A DNA stretch of 64,000 bases. Origin: Emydura subglobosa. Lineage: Eukaryota; Chordata; Testudines; Chelidae. Positions 18,807 through 33,800 of the stretch are shown here, in pieces. The DNA lies in NCBI GenBank assembly GCA_007922225.1, contig ML680038.1:2098474-2162473 (forward strand), read 5' to 3'. The position numbers were made by a program, and so were the translations under genes. The notes beneath the pieces were generated by a model, which worked only from the letters and a program-made list of their open reading frames with translations, made no database searches and had not been told where the DNA came from. Numbering within the stretch: position 1 is the first letter of the stretch; every line of letters begins with the position of its first letter.

Positions 18807-21800
18807 GGACCGGGCCGGACGGGTGGGTCGGTCTGTCTGTCTGTCTGTCTGTCGGACCGGGCCGGACGGGTGGGTCGGTCTGTCTGTCTGTCTGTCGGAC
18901 CGGGCCGGGCCGGGCGGGTCGGTCTGTCTGTCTGTCTGTCGGACCGGGCCGGGCCGGGCCGGGCGGGTCGGTCTGTCTGTCTGTCTGTCTGTCTGTCGGA
19001 CCGGACCAGGCCGGGCGGGTCGGTCTGTCGGGCTGTCTGTCGGACCGGGCCGGGCCGGGCGGGTGGGTCTGTCCGTTTGTCTGTCGGACCGGGGCTCAGG
19101 ATCTCCCGTCCCCCCTCACCGAGCGCTCTGCGCGCAGGGCCCGCGGCTGCCTTCCTGCCCCGCCTGACGCCCGGCCGGGGCTGGGCTCGGTGCTGTCCGC
19201 CAGGCCTGGCGCGGGCGGGCTGGGCGAGGCGCCTGCTGCGGGCCGGTCCCGGTCGCGGTCGCGGTCCCGGTCCGGTCCCCGCCTCACTGGGCTGTGCTGG
19301 GGCGGAGGCTCGCTGCAGCCCCTGGCCGGAGCAGGCCCTAGACCCGTAGGGCCGCCCAGCCCCCTGCGCTCCTGGCGGGACCAGGCCTTATCTGGACCCT
19401 CCCTGACAGGTGTGTGTCTAACCAGCCGCCACTGGCAGCCCTCGGAGCCCGCGCCCCCCAGGCCGCCCTGCCCCGGGGGAGGCTGAATGCACGGGGCTCG
19501 ACTTACTGAGCGGGCCTGTCCTGCGAAGCAGGGACTCTGGGCAGGATGGCGGGTGGGGCGGTGATCCCTGAACGGGAGCTCCCAGTGCAGTGCTGTGGCC
19601 CAAAGCGCTGATGGATTGTCTGGGTGAACAAACGGGAATCCCCAGTGAGAATCAGCAGCTTATTTTACCCGTGTATTTGGAACTGGTGCGACCACTGCTG
19701 GAATACTGTGTCCAGTTCTGAGGCCCACAGTTCAAGAAGGAGGCTGGTGATAAATTGGAGCGGGGTTTGGAGAAGACACAAGAATTAATAAAGGATTATT
19801 AATAAAGGATATTCCTTCTTGTGACAGACGCCAGAAGCTCAATCTACTAACTTGACAAAGAGAAGGTTAAGGGGTGACTTGATCCCATTCTAAGTACCTA
19901 CATGGGGAAAAATATTTAACAATGGGCTCTTCAATGGAGCTGAGGAAGGCCTGACATGATCCAATGGCTGGAAGTTGAAGCTAGACAAATTCAGACTAGA
20001 AAAAAGGTATACATTTTTAATTATGTGAATTACCCACTGGAACAATTTACCACGGGTTGTGGTGGGTTCTCCCATCGCTGGCAGTGTTTTAAATCTAGAG
20101 TGGATGCTTTTCTGAAAGATTTGCTTTAGGAACTATTTTGAGGAAGTTCTTTGGCCTGTGTTATACTGGAGGTCAGACCAGAATCATAGAAATGTAGGAT
20201 TGGAAGGAACCTCGACAGTGCAGGGGATGGGACCCGTTGACCTGAGGCAGGACTAAGTATTGTCTAGACGGGTGATACTCAGACCTCAGTGGTTCAGGAG
20301 CCAAATTAGCAATCAACATTACCCAACAGGGCCACAGTAGTGTGAATTCTTTCTTTCATTTACTATAGTGCTATATATTCATGTTTAAACAGTATGATGG
20401 GGAAATATTTAGTTTATTATAATTCTCACAGCAAAATGACTGAGCGATTATTATTATTTTATCCACTACAGTTGGTTAATGACACAGTAAAAGCATCCTG
20501 ATTGGTTAATAATTAAATTGCACCGTGTTTTAATATCACGTGCTGCAAAGAGCTGCAGGAGACACATTAAAGAGCCGCTTGCAGCTTGCAAACCACAGCC
20601 TGAGTCTCACTGGGCTAGATCAGTGGCTCTCAACCTTTCCAGACTACGGTACCCCTTTCACGAGTCTGATTTGTCTTGCGTACCCCCAAGTAAGACCTCA
20701 TGTAAAAACTACTTGCTTACAAAATCAGACATAAACATACAAGTGTCACAGCACACTGGTACTGAAAAATAGCTTATTTTTCTCATATTTACCATACAAT
20801 TATAAAATCAATTTGAATATAAATATTGTACTTACACTCAAATGTATTGTATATAGAGCGTATAAACAAGTCATTGTCCGCATGAAATTTTAGTTTGTAC
20901 TGACTTCGCAAGTGCTTTTTATGTCTCCTGTTGTAAAATTAGGCAAATATCAAGGTGAGTTGATGTACCCCCTGGAAGATCTCTGCATATCCGCAGGGGT
21001 ACTCGTACCCCTGGTTGAGAACCGCTGGGCTACACCATCCCTGACGGGTTCAGAGGTTTTTAAGAACAGTTTAGACAATGATGGTATTCCACAACCTTCC
21101 TAGGTAATTTGTTCCAGTGGTTAGCAACCCTGACAGTTGGGAAGTTTTTCCTAATGTCTTACTTAAATTTTCCTTGCTGCAGTCTAAGCCCCTTGCTGCT
21201 TGTCCTGGTCTCAGTGGTAAAGGAGAACAATTCATGACAACTTTTTACATACTTGAAAACTGTTACCATGTCCCCCCTCAGTCTTCTCTTCTCCAGACTG
21301 AACAAACCTAGATTTTTCAATCCCTCCTCAGAGGTCATGTTTTCCAGACCTTTAATCCATGTTGTTGCTCTTTTCTGGACTTCCTCCAGTTTGTCCAGAT
21401 TTTTCCCAAAGTATGGTGCCCACCACAGGACACAATGCCTCAGCTGAGGCCTTAAATGATCCCAGTGGTCCCTTCTGGCCTTGGAATCTAATACCCCCCC
21501 AACTAGGGCTGCCGTGGGCCAGGTATAGTGTGAGGAGATACTGTCCCTTTCTGACCCTTCCGAACGCAGGGTGGTGCAAGACGATTAGAAGTGGCCCTCT
21601 AACTTTGCTGTCACATGCTGGTAGTGTTCTCTTGCGTGTTGCCAATGGTGCTGAGAGCCGGTGCGTTTTACTCTCCTGCAGGATTGAAGTGCACATACCT
21701 GAGGGTCCCTATGGAGGCTCACCCTCCTTCCTTGAGCTGCTGTGTCTGTGTTGCAGGCTGCAGCAGGGGCACTGTGGGTAAGGGTTGGCAGGCAGACTCC

Positions 21801-24800
21801 CCTTTACGTTTCTAGGGTAAGAGAAAAAGGCCATCGTTGTCTTCTTGCGGGCTCCCACAGAAATGTGTTAGGTAGCACCTGGTGCCACATTTGAGCATAA
21901 GTTTCCATCTGACGCCATCTCCTCTGGAAGCTATTAAACACTCCACACACGAATACATCCCATTTGCAGGGGCTCCAGGAGCCCCCATGGGCACTCCCCA
22001 GCTGGCTCAGGGAACGGCGTTCAGAGATTGAAAAGATCAGAGGAGCTGTGGGGAGCTCAGCCTGAAGGCCCAAAAAGCGGGTTCCTCAGTCTGGGCTTGG
22101 GAGTCTGACTGCATGCCCTCATTCTCTTGAAAGTTTTGGCCGGACTGTGCTGACATAACCCAGGCCTCCCCCAGCTGGCCTGCCCCGAGCCCAGGAGTGT
22201 GTGCTCGCACAGGAGCAGATGGTTTAGGAAGAGCTCCAGTCTCAGTCAGCCCCCACATGCCCGGGAGCCTCCATTCCATGCTTATTTACTGCATTCTAAA
22301 TGTCTGCACCTTATTTCCAACTGGAAGTTTTCTGGCTTTATCTGCTGGTCATTGGAGCACGTTTTGCCTTTCTCTGCTAGGTTGAAGAGCTGTCTGTTTC
22401 CAGAAACCTTCTCCCCACTGGGATCAAGTCACCCCTTAACCTTCTCTTTACTAAGCTAAGTACGCTTGAGCTCCTTCCATCTCCCACAGTAAGTCATTCT
22501 TGGGGCTCTTCTCTGAACCCTCTTCAGTTTTGAGCACCCTTTAAGAAGCATGTGACCCCAGAGCAGTAATGGTCGTACCAAGGCAGCCACTGGATACTCC
22601 CCTCTCCTTGCGTTTCTTTGCATGGCAGGAGGTCCAAGTGCTATGGCAACAAAGCTCAGCAAGTTGTTCTCTAGCTCCTCTGACACCCCGCACAGGCTGA
22701 GCTGTGAACAGTAATGTCCCCCCGGAGAGCCAGGCCCCCACAGCTGCAGCCTTCCTGCTCTCTCCCAGCTCCAGCTTGCATAATCTGGGAGGGTCAGGGT
22801 AGGGATCTGCCGGATCCTGTCGTGAACGGTGCCACGCTTCTCTCTGGCCCTTCAGGGCTGCTCTCAGAAGAGAGACGAGGATGGTGGCTTGGCCATTGGA
22901 AAGCACGGCGAGACCACGAGGAACCTGCAGTGGGGAGGATTGGCTCGGCTGTCCTTGCGTCACGCTGGCTTGGTGGTGGCCACTTGTGTCACTGGCACGC
23001 ACAGCTTTGTGGTGCGCTCCTGAGTGTGTCCTTGCCCAGGCCTGAGGGAGGCCGGCTCATGGTAAAAGCAGCAAGGTGGCCGGGCCTAGCATGGTGCTCG
23101 GGCCTGGCCACAGGACCCCGCGACACAGCAGGAATTCTTCAGCTGCAGTTGGGGGCTTCCTGTTTGTAGGCGGTGCTCTTGGATTGATCCCCACCCGTTT
23201 GTGCCCTGTTCTCCTCTCCTGCAGCTTCCTGTGGGCGAGGCGGAAGGGGCTGTGCTTGCCAGGAGTGGCGTTCAGGCATGCTGACACCCATCGGGAGGCG
23301 CCCTGCTCTCTCGCTGAGGGCCATGGCCCACCGGTAGTGGTGGAGCAGCCTCCCCTGGCTCAGGGAGCATGGTTGTCCTGCTGACACTGTGCATGTGTGT
23401 TGCTGGGAAAGCCTGGAGGAACCTGTGGTGTTTGGCGGCTGAGATGACGCCCGGAGAAGGGGGCACTGCAGGGCACAGGATGTTCGGCTAGAGTTTCAGT
23501 CATGCCGCGCAGCTGTGCGGTGACCTCAGCGGGGTGTAGCTGTGGAGACAGGACGTTCCCATCACGCCACTAGGGCAGCAGTGGGGCCGGCTGCGTTGTG
23601 TGCATGTGGAGCCTGACTCCTGCTGGTCAGGCCACGGGGACTGAGCTGGCCCAGACCCACCCTGCATAGGGCACCTGTGTGCTCTCAGCAGGGAGTGTGG
23701 CTATGGCTGTCCCCAGCCCAGGAGGAGGCTCAGAGCTGCCATGGCCCGTCTGCTGTGCCGCCAGGAGCAAGTAAGTGCCTAGCAGGCGTTGGCTCTTGGG
23801 AAGAGCCCTGTGTGGAGACTGCCCGTGCCATGTTTCACACCCGCGTCTCTGCAGCTGGCTCAGGCGTGTGCCTTCTGCTCCGAGGGGACATGTCAGAGCC
23901 CTGGGGTGCCGCCACAGGCAGCCAAGCGTGGTCCTGGCTGGGGCAGCAAGGGGCACGCTGGGAATTCGGGGGCCTGGGTTTAGTGCTCTTTTGGTTGGAA
24001 CTCACTGGGTCCTCCCCATTCGGGGAGGGGCTGAGTGTCAGACAGCTGTGTTGGCTGAGCCAGTCCTGACCCTCCAGGGAGGGCAGAGCCCCCAAAGTGT
24101 CCTGACAAAGCGCTGATAGTGCACCAGAACTGCCCCACCTGAGCTCCTACCTGGCCCTTAGGGGCACTGGCGTGGGGGCACTGTCCCTGCTCAGGCTCTG
24201 CAGGTGCTAGAGATAGGGCAGTGTGAAGGGCCCCCTCCCTCCGTCAGGCCCCTGGGCTCCCTTTCTTCTCTGGCTGCCACGCTCTTCAGGAGCAAATGTA
24301 AAGATGCAGCTGCTGTGTGTTGAGGACTGGAGCAGTGCGGGCCGGGAAGGTCCAGCCTTGCCCAGGCAGCGTGTGGGCAGGGAACCCTCTGTCTCCTCCA
24401 TGCCTGGCCTCCATGGCTGTTTGGAATTTGTGCTGCCTGGCTCAGCGGGGCTGGAGCACACAGCTGACTCAGGAGTGGGCCAGCCATCCCCCAGCTTCCT
24501 GTTTTGTTCAGCTGGAGTGTGAACGCCCTCCCAGCGTGGCTGCTCATTGGAGGAGCAGGGCCTTGGAGCATGGGAGCAGACGCTGGGCTGAGGCAATGGA
24601 TTTGGCAGCTTCCTGGGTGTCTGGTCCCCTGACTGAGTGTTCACACTGTGCCCGGTACGTGCTCCGGGAACACTGCCCGCTCGCTCAGGGCTGGCGGCCA
24701 AGGAGCTGACTCATGGCACAGAGCCATCTCTGACCACAGGTGGCCCCTTGGGCTGTGCTGGGGGGAGGTGGGCCTGGGAGCTTCTGGAGTGAAAGCAAAG

Positions 24801-27800
24801 TGTACGCTGCTGCTTTGGTTTCTTCCTTGCCTCCCCGCTCCCCCGTTTGTTGGGGCTGGAGGGGTGTCCCTGTGTGCCTGGGGCAGTGTGAGTCCCCATC
24901 CTGCACGAGGGCTCAGCCTCGCTGTGCAGGGTTGAACGGGGCAGAGCCCCAGCTCAGTTGGGGTCACTCAGTGGCTTCTCACGGTAGAGCCCTGCAGCCT
25001 GCTTGGAGCCGATTGGACTGAACAGGGGTTGGGTTTGGGGCGGGTGCTGCCTTCTCCGGCCTGAGTGGTTGGTGTGGCTGTGTGACCAGCTCCTGCCAGC
25101 CATCGCCACCGGGCTCCGTGTGGAATTCATGTGCCGGGGAGCCGCAGCGCAGCCTGGGGGGAGGCCAGCAGGAGTGGGGCATGCAGCTGCTGGCCCACTG
25201 GTGCCAGCCCCATGGGCAGGAGGCGGCACTGACTCAGGTTCAGGGGAAAGGGTCGGGTCAGAAAACGACTCAGCCCTCTCGGCTGTGCATCTGGGTTGGG
25301 CTTAAAAGTTAGGCTGAGGCACCTCTACCTCCCTCCCTCATGCAAATAGGACTCGTGAAGAGGCTGTCGCAGGGACACCATGTTCCCCACCCTCGTCTCT
25401 ACCTGCAGAGAGGGGACCCATCTCAGTGGAGAGAGCTTTGTGGTAGAGTCTATTGCAGGACAGGGGCGCCTCTCAGGAGGGGTTCATGGGCCTGGGAGGA
25501 CCTCCAGGGTCATCCTAGTCAGTCCCTGCTGTCACAGCCAGCCCCCTCTTCATCCTGCTCAGAAACCTACCTGGAGCCACCTTAAAACTTGGGGGGCAGA
25601 CAACCTAGCTGGGTCCCAGAACTGCCTCGTCTCTGGCCTCTGCTTCCTCGAGGCTGATTAATCCCCGTTTGTTCATGTGCCAACCCCGACTTTTACCTTC
25701 AGCAGCTCTTCTCGCTCCCTGGAGTTGGCTGCCCTGTTGGATGTAAGAGAGCAGTCAGCCCTCCTTGGCTGGCTAAGCACGGCAAGCTCTGCCAGTCTCC
25801 TCTGGACACGGATGCCCTCCGTTCCTTGTCCCTCCTGGGAGCTCTTCTCTGCACCTGCTCCTGGTTGAGTTGAGGTGCTCTCACCAGGCTTCCTGCTGTG
25901 ATCCTTGAACTGGGGACTCCAGGAGGCTGCCCCAGCGCTGTGGGGAGCCCTGGACACCTCCATGGCTGTGCTGAGAGCTCAGTGCTGATGTGGGGTGGCC
26001 AGCGCTGCTGTTTCTCTTGGCTTGCGCCGCTGGGCAATGGGATGGGCGTGGAGGCTGGCCTGGCCTGTGTGCATGGGGGTGTTGTGCTCATGAGTGTGGC
26101 AGGGCAGCCGGAGCAATGAGCCCGCTGTGGCTGTGGGCTGGAAGCTGTGGCCACGCTCTGGAGGAAGGTGTGTTCCTACCACGGGCTCACTAGCACTCGG
26201 TGAAGACAAGGCAGCCTGCGTTTTCACACGTTCCCAGGTAAAGGGGAATGCTGGGGAGCCAGACTCCCGTGGTAAAACAGTCAGTTCCTAGCGCAGAGAG
26301 GACCTCGCCTACCTGAGAACAGAGGGTTCCTCTTCCCGCTTGCACTGGGGCCATTGTTCACTGCCTGCTGGTTACCATGAGTCTGCCCGTGAATTGGCCC
26401 TGCCAGCACTGGCGCTGAGGCTGGCTTCCACACTGAGGGACAGTGAGATCTGACTTCAAAGCAGCACCATTTTCTCCAGAAACTCTCTGCCTGACTCAGA
26501 CAGAATCTCACCTGCTTGTGTCTCGGGTGGAGCCCAAATCTAGCAGGTGGATTTTAAATCCCCAAAGGTGTGTCTGAAACGAGCCCGAATCCTGAAGGCC
26601 AGTGGGTGGGTCGGTGGGCAGGCAGGGCTGTCAGTATTGCTCAAACTCCCCTGGCAGCTGTTGACGGCCCATTGTGCTGTGGCTTCCTAGCCACAGGACG
26701 ACACTGTCCGGGCCCCCTGAGCTCCCCAGCTTGTTAGATGGAAATTAGAAGGAGCTGTCAGAAGGTGTGGGGCGCTGGGGCTCCCCTGAGTCTCTGCTAG
26801 ACCCTGCTTCAAGTTATGTCCTTCCCCTGTTTGTACCACACCTGCTCCCTTGAGAGAGGGGATCAGAGTAAAAGGAAAGGTGGCAGCGAGCTCTCTTTCG
26901 CAGTCTTTGGGGTTCCCTTTTGAGGCATGACTTGTCAGCCAGTACAGCGTCTTTAATTGGGGTCTCCCTTCAGCCCCTCCTCTTGGGGCACCTGCTTTAT
27001 AGCTGGTCCATTCCGCTTCAGGGGTGGCGAGGCCTGTGGCTGTGTCCCTCCTGGCTGACCTGTCTCTGTGGTCAGCAGCCCTTCCCTCGGGCAGGCTTTC
27101 CCTTTTTAAGCTCCCCCACCTCCAGGCCTGGTTAGTGCTGAACGAGCCCGGAAGAGCCTGTAAGCCTCCTCTCCATCAGAGTGAGGGTGTGTCCCTTCGC
27201 AGCAGGGTTGAATGCTGCAAGCTGCATGGGGACTGTTTAAACCCACCATAGCACCGCCTCACGATAATGTGCATCCCAAATCAGAAAAGACCGTAAGAGA
27301 CCAAAAGAATGCCACCATGGCTTAACAGCAGAGTAATGGAGGCCTTCAGAGGCAAAAAGGCATCCTTGCAAATGGGGAAGTCCAAACCTACTGAGGATAC
27401 TAGGAAGGGAAGCGAACTCTGGCTGGTTAGGTATAGCTGTATAATAAGGCAGGCCAGGAAAGAATTTGAGAAGCAACATGCCAAAGATGCAAACACTCCC
27501 AGTAAGGGTTTTTTAAAGTACATCAGAAGCAGGAAGCTGCCAAACAGGCAGTGTCAATAGGAGGATCTTACTACAAATTGATCAGTTAAACAGTCATAAG
27601 TCACCAAGAGCAGATGGTATCATCCAGGATGTCTGAAGGAACTCAAATGTGAAATTGCAGATCTGCTGAATGTGGAATGTCACCTGTCACTTAAATCAGT
27701 CTCTGGACCAGATGACTGGAGGATAGCTAATGTGATCCCTGTTTTCTAAAAGGGCTGTGCAGGTGATCCTGGTGATGATAGGGAGATGAGCATACTGGGT

Positions 27801-30800
27801 ACATTGGTTGCAGCTACAGTAAAAAGTAGTCAGAGACACAGATGAACACGATTTGTTGGGGAAGAGTCTACACAGCTTTAAATCCTGCCTCACCAATCTG
27901 TTCGAATTCTTTGATGGGTCAACAAGCATGTGGAGAAGGGTTTCCAGTCAATATAGTGTACCTGGATTTTCAGAAAGCCTTTGATAAGGCCCCTCACCAA
28001 ATGCTCTTAAGTAAACTGAGCTGTCATGAGATATCAGGGAACATCCTCTCATGGATCAGTAACTGGCTAAAAGAAAGGGAGCAGTGCAGTCCCCTAAGTA
28101 TCTGTACTGGGACCAGTACAGTTCAGCATACTCATTAGTGATCTGGATAAAGAAGGGAACAGTGAAGTGGCAAAGTTTGCAGATGATACTAAAGTATTCA
28201 AGGTAATTAAGTCCTATGCTGACTGTGAAGAGTTACACAGAGATCTCACTGGGTGACTGGATAACAAAATGGCAGATGAAATTCACTATTGATAAGTGCA
28301 AAGTAACACATGCTGGAAATACACTCCTGTATACAGATATATGTATATACATATGAACCATTAGGAAGGGATAAAAAATAAGACCGAAAATATCATCATG
28401 CCACTATATAAATACCTGGAAAACCCACACCTTGAATACTGTGTCCCACTCTGGTCATCCTAGCTGAAACCAGTATATAGAGTAGAACTGGAAAAGGTTC
28501 AGATGATCCATACGTGGAGAGACTACAAAAATAAGGGCTGTTCCGGTTAGCAAAGAGATGACACCAAGGGGCTATGCTAGAATAATGGCTCTCACCCTTT
28601 CCGGATGACTGGCTCCCTTTCAGGAGTCTGATGTGCGAACCCTAAGTTTCACCTCACTTAAAAACCACTTACTGCTGAAATCAGACAGAAATACCAAAGT
28701 GTGACAGCCACTGGTACTGAACAATGGCGGACTGTCTCATTTTTACCATATAATCATAAAATCAACTGGAATATAAATATTGTACTTACATTTCATTGTA
28801 TAGTAAATAGAGAAATGAAATGTTAGTTTGTACTGACTTCGCTAGTGCTTTTTATGTAGCCTGTTGTAAAACCAGGCAAATAGCTAGATGAGTTGATGTA
28901 CCCCCTGAAGACCTCTGCGTATTCCCAGGGGTATGTGTAGAGGTCTAGAAAATCATGAATGGGGTGGAAAAAGTGAATAGAGAAGTGTTATTTACCCTTT
29001 CCCACAATACAAAACCAGGGTCACCTGTTGAAATCAATAGACAGAAAGTCTATTAAATAGAAACAAGAGGAAGTACTTCTTCATAGAATGCACAATTAAC
29101 CTGTGGAACTCATTGCCATGGGTTGTTGTGATGGCTAGAAAGAAGTACAGAGAGAACAAGGGAGGATCTCTCAAAAATTGCACTGTTCTGAACTGTCCCC
29201 CTGAAGCTCTGGTACGGGCCACTTTTGGAGGCAGGACACTGAGTATATGGACACAATCTGACTCTGTCTGGCAGCTCTTATGCTCTTAAACAGAGAGTGG
29301 AGGGAGATCCCACGGTTTCCACCCTGGTAGGTCTGCAGATGCCTGACTCTGCTGTGTTGTGCTGGCCAGGGCGTGGTATGTTGTTGTCATGCTGTCTGGA
29401 GTGACTCACAACTATGAATGCCTCTCAGGGCAGACTGTCCGAAACAGGGCGGACACCCCAAGCTGGGGGTGTGTTCTATAATTAGATCTGACCAAGCCCG
29501 GATCACTGTAGCAGTCTTACCATGGAGTCTCAGACTGTCCCCTGAGCCTCTCCAGCCTATCTTGTCACCCAGACAAACTCGACTTTGTGCTAATGGTCAC
29601 GTACACCACAAATCACACCACATCAGCTTGCTCCCAGTCCACTTACTCCAGATCCATTGGTACTCTTGCTCTTACACCAAAGACAACACTGACAGCCAAT
29701 TCTGTAGTAAACTAACTAGAGGTTTATTAGCTAAGAAGACAGAATGAGAGTAACTGAGAGTAAGGCAGGTAAAATATCTGTACAGATGAGTCATGGTCTC
29801 TAGCTCCAAATGGCGGCAGTGATGTAATAAACTGCCAGCTCCCCAAAAGTATTTTCTGGGTACGCAGATTGTCTCTAGGGGTCTCTGCTTTGCATCTGGT
29901 ACTTCCATGTTGGAGTCCAAGCAGTTCAGAGATGAAGAATCTTTCTTTGCATCCATTCTTATATCATCATCTGACAACAGACAAGCTGACGGTTTCTCTG
30001 CCCACACCGGCTTTGCCTTTGATGGAGATGATGCACTTTGAGCCTCTGACCTCAGGTCATCCCATGCCATGGCCATGTACTTTGGAGTCTGCAGCTTTTC
30101 TGATAAACTCCTTCATGAGCATTCCAGAAGGCTGCTTTGGTGTCTGCTGGGTGAGGGAGTTACCGGAGTATTTCCCATGGCAGCGTTTGCTGTTCCATGA
30201 TGACAGGACAGGTAAGTAAAAACAGTGCCTGGAACATCCCCTTAGCTGCATGCAGTTCAAACACCAGATGCACTCTCCTACAGTTACCGGGGCCTTTGAA
30301 CTACACTAATCCCTAAGTGAATTGACCTGAATACACTCTACCGGGAGCTGGTCTGCCAGCGTCACTTTTCACAAGGAGGGCAGTGAGTGTGTGCTGGGCA
30401 CAGCCGGGAGGCTCTCGCGGTGGCCACAGGCTGTTACAGGCCTGGACTGCAGGAGCTGGGTGCTCTGGGAGCAGAAGAGTCTAGGCAGCACAGGTGCCTC
30501 CGGTGTGAGCCCCACTGAGACAGACGCAGAGGGAGACTTGTGCAATGTTGGGGAGCAGTGCACCTCTCCTCCAGCATCTGTGGGGACACTCACCAGCGCG
30601 GGCAGGCAGTCGGGTTTGTTAGTCGACGGCACGGCACAGCACAGCATAGGAAGTCCTTGGTTAGACGGAGAAAATCAAGTTACAGCATGGTCCATCCAGG
30701 TCAGCACAGAGCCCAAGGCCCTGACCCTTCTTTGTCCCAGCTCACGAGTGCAGCCAGCCCTTTACCACTTCCCAGCACCGCCCCAGTCCTTTGTTCCCCA

Positions 30801-33800
30801 GCTGGGCAAACACTGCTTGGCTTCCTGCGGAGAGCTGTGCCGTGATTGGATTTGCCATTGACTTCTGGAAAACTCCATTGGTAGGGGCCCCTAGTCCCAG
30901 ACAGCTAGGAGCCATTTGCTCCTGAGTCTCTGAGCCTCCATGGAAAGCAAACAACCCTTCCTCCCCCAGGTAATGCTGCAGCACACAGGGGAAGTAGAGG
31001 CACACATAGGGTTAAAAAATTACAGAAAAATCCCACTTTATCACAGAGGTTGAGCACCTGTCTGGGCATCTGCAGAGCCAACGGAGGGCCACGTCTGCCA
31101 CCCTGACCCCAGGTGCCGTCCCTGCCGTGGGGCGGCTGGGCTGCCCTCCTTGACCCCATGTGCCGTTCCTTCCAGGGGGTTCTCTCTCCCACTCCCCTCT
31201 CCTGAGGTGCCGTGCCGCAGCCCAGGGCCTGGCCAGGGAGTGCTGTGATGCCGGGGCAGGGGCTTTCCTTGGCCTGTTTGCTAGCTGGCTGCAGCATGGC
31301 TTTGCCCCCACATGCCAGCACCTCGTGGCACAGCCACCCCTGGCCCTCCTTCGTCCCCATGCACCTCGTGGCTGCCGGCGCGGCTGTATGCCTGCATCTC
31401 CCATAGGGCAGCTGAAAGGTTCTACACCAGACAGGCTGGGCGCCCTGCCGCCCTGTGGATGGGTGTGACTGGGACTGTGGCTAGGGCTTAGAGGGAAGGA
31501 GGCCTGGGGGTCAGGCTGCCCAGCACCGCTGTAGCTGATCACAGTTCTCCCCCCCTTCCCCTGGGCCCTGTGCTGACCTGGAACTGCGTCTGGCTGGGCT
31601 CCTTGCCTGCTGGGGGCTGGACTGTGATCTGCGCTGGCTTCGCCCAGCTCTTCGCTGGTATTGCAGGCGGAGCCTCTGCATCGTGTGTGGTGCGGCTCCT
31701 TGCTGCCTCAGCGGCACTGCGTCTGCCCTGGGCTTCCAACGGACCCCAGCCTCCGCAGGGTGCCTGTGGGCAGAGCGCAAGCCGGCCTTGTCACAGGCTT
31801 TCTGAAAATCTAGGTACACTATTGACTGGATCACCCTTGTCCACAGATTTGTTGACCCCCTCAACGAAGTCGAATAGATTGATAAGGCATAATTTCGATT
31901 TAGAAAAGCTGTATTGACTCTTCCCCAGCGTTTTGTGTTGATCTCTGTGTCTGATCATTCTGTTCTTTACTGCCGTTTCAACCAATGTGCCTGGCACGGA
32001 AGTTAGGCGCGTGGAACAGGAAGCATCTCAGAGAATGCTACCAGAAGGGTCCTAGACTTCAATCTCTTACCTAACAGCCTACATTTGGCCTCCAGGACTT
32101 CTCTCCTGTCCTTCCCTACGTCACTGGTACCTACATGTACCACAACCACTGCTTCTCCCCAGCACTACACATACGTCTGTCTAGATGTCTCGAGAGACCC
32201 GCAGCCTTTGCACCCGCAGTCACCATGCGGTTCTCCCGGTCATCACAAACCCAGCTGTGTTTCTACTGATCTGTCTCTTCCTAATAACTGGGATATCATC
32301 TCCCCCCTGGTAGAAGTACCCTCCGTGTGAGAGGATACCCTGACACCATCTGGAAGGAGGGTCCCGACAATGGGATCGTTTCCCTCTGCTCCAGATTGAT
32401 GTTCTCCTTCCCTGAGACTTTCATCCTCCTCCATAGTTCAGAGCCTGTCAGAGCGGGGGCGGGGGAGCATTCCACTGTGTCCCGGAAAGTCTCATCTATG
32501 TATCTCTGTCTCCCTTAGCTCCTCCCGTTCAGCTGCTCTGGGCTCCAGAGCCTATACTCTGCCTCTGAGGGCCTGGAGCGCCTTGCACCGCGTGCACACG
32601 TGCACAGCCTGGCCACAGGCATGTAATCGTAACACTGCATTCAGTGCAATGAACTGCACAGCCCCCTCGCCACTGCCGCATTTGTTTTCTCTGGCAGGGG
32701 AGTTTGTTTGTTCTTTGTGTGGTTTTTCCCCTTTGGGGTGGGGAGAGGGTCATTGGCCTAAGTTTAGAGAATGATTGTTAGGTGTATCGGGCTCTCATGC
32801 TCCCCCTCTAAACTCCCTCACAAAACTCCCGTTTGCCGGGCCTGTTCGCTAGCTCCCGCTATCGCAGGTAGCCCTTCCTCTTCCGCCTCTCAGGGCTCTT
32901 GGGTGCATGGGATCCAGGCCTGCTGATTGTAAAATATTTATTGCTAGTCGATGCCATTGAATATCCTCCTCTGTTACTAATGGACTGGAAAGTACTTCCT
33001 CATCCTCATGTGGTCTGACTGGAGTACCTCCCTAGTACAGAACAGAAATATTTACTGAACACTTCTCTCTTTCCTGCATCGTTATGAACATTTTCCCCAT
33101 CTTCATCTAGTGATGGGCCTATTCCATTGCTGGGATTTTTGTTCCTAACAATCTTAAAATCAAAACACTCTCCTTCCTATTGTCTTTGCCCTGGCAGCCC
33201 TAGATTTTTCCATGATGTCTTTAGCTTCCCTTATCAATTTTGTACATTTCATAATTTCAAATCTACGCTGATTGCTATTTTATTCTCCTTTTTTCCATGT
33301 GTTATATATTTATGCAAATAGCATTGTCCTTGTGTGTGGTCCTGATGCTGTGTGGCCTGGCTGCCTGGCAGGCCACCAGCAGTGCACTGGGGCGTGTGGG
33401 GACAGCTCTGCACAGCGTAGGCCCTAGCATTATGAAATTGGAATGGGAGAGCAGACAGGCAAAGGGCGTAATCACCTCCTGAGTTGGCAGCTGCTGATAC
33501 GGGATGAGTCCTTGTCTGCATGGTCATTCTCTCACAAGCCTGTCTTCAGGCAGCCCTGACCCAAGCCTCTCCCAAGGGTAGTCAGGGAGTTGGCAGGCTC
33601 CTGACACACTCTGGAAAGGCTTTAGCCTGACAATTCTCCTTGCCCAGGCCTCTGACTTCTCTGCCTAGAAAACAGAGAGAGAACCCAGCCCAGCTAGAGG
33701 GAGAGAGCTGGGGGTCCCACGGTAGGGACTGGATGGAGCCAGGCAAAGCTGCTGCTTCCTGGGCTGGAGTTTCCAGAACTAGGGGCCAGGGAAGGATTGG

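Noticed and set aside
18434..19486. A repetitive SVCLSVCLS protein on the plus strand
   Set aside because: It is a translation of the TCTG tetranucleotide array in SNX17 intron 1.
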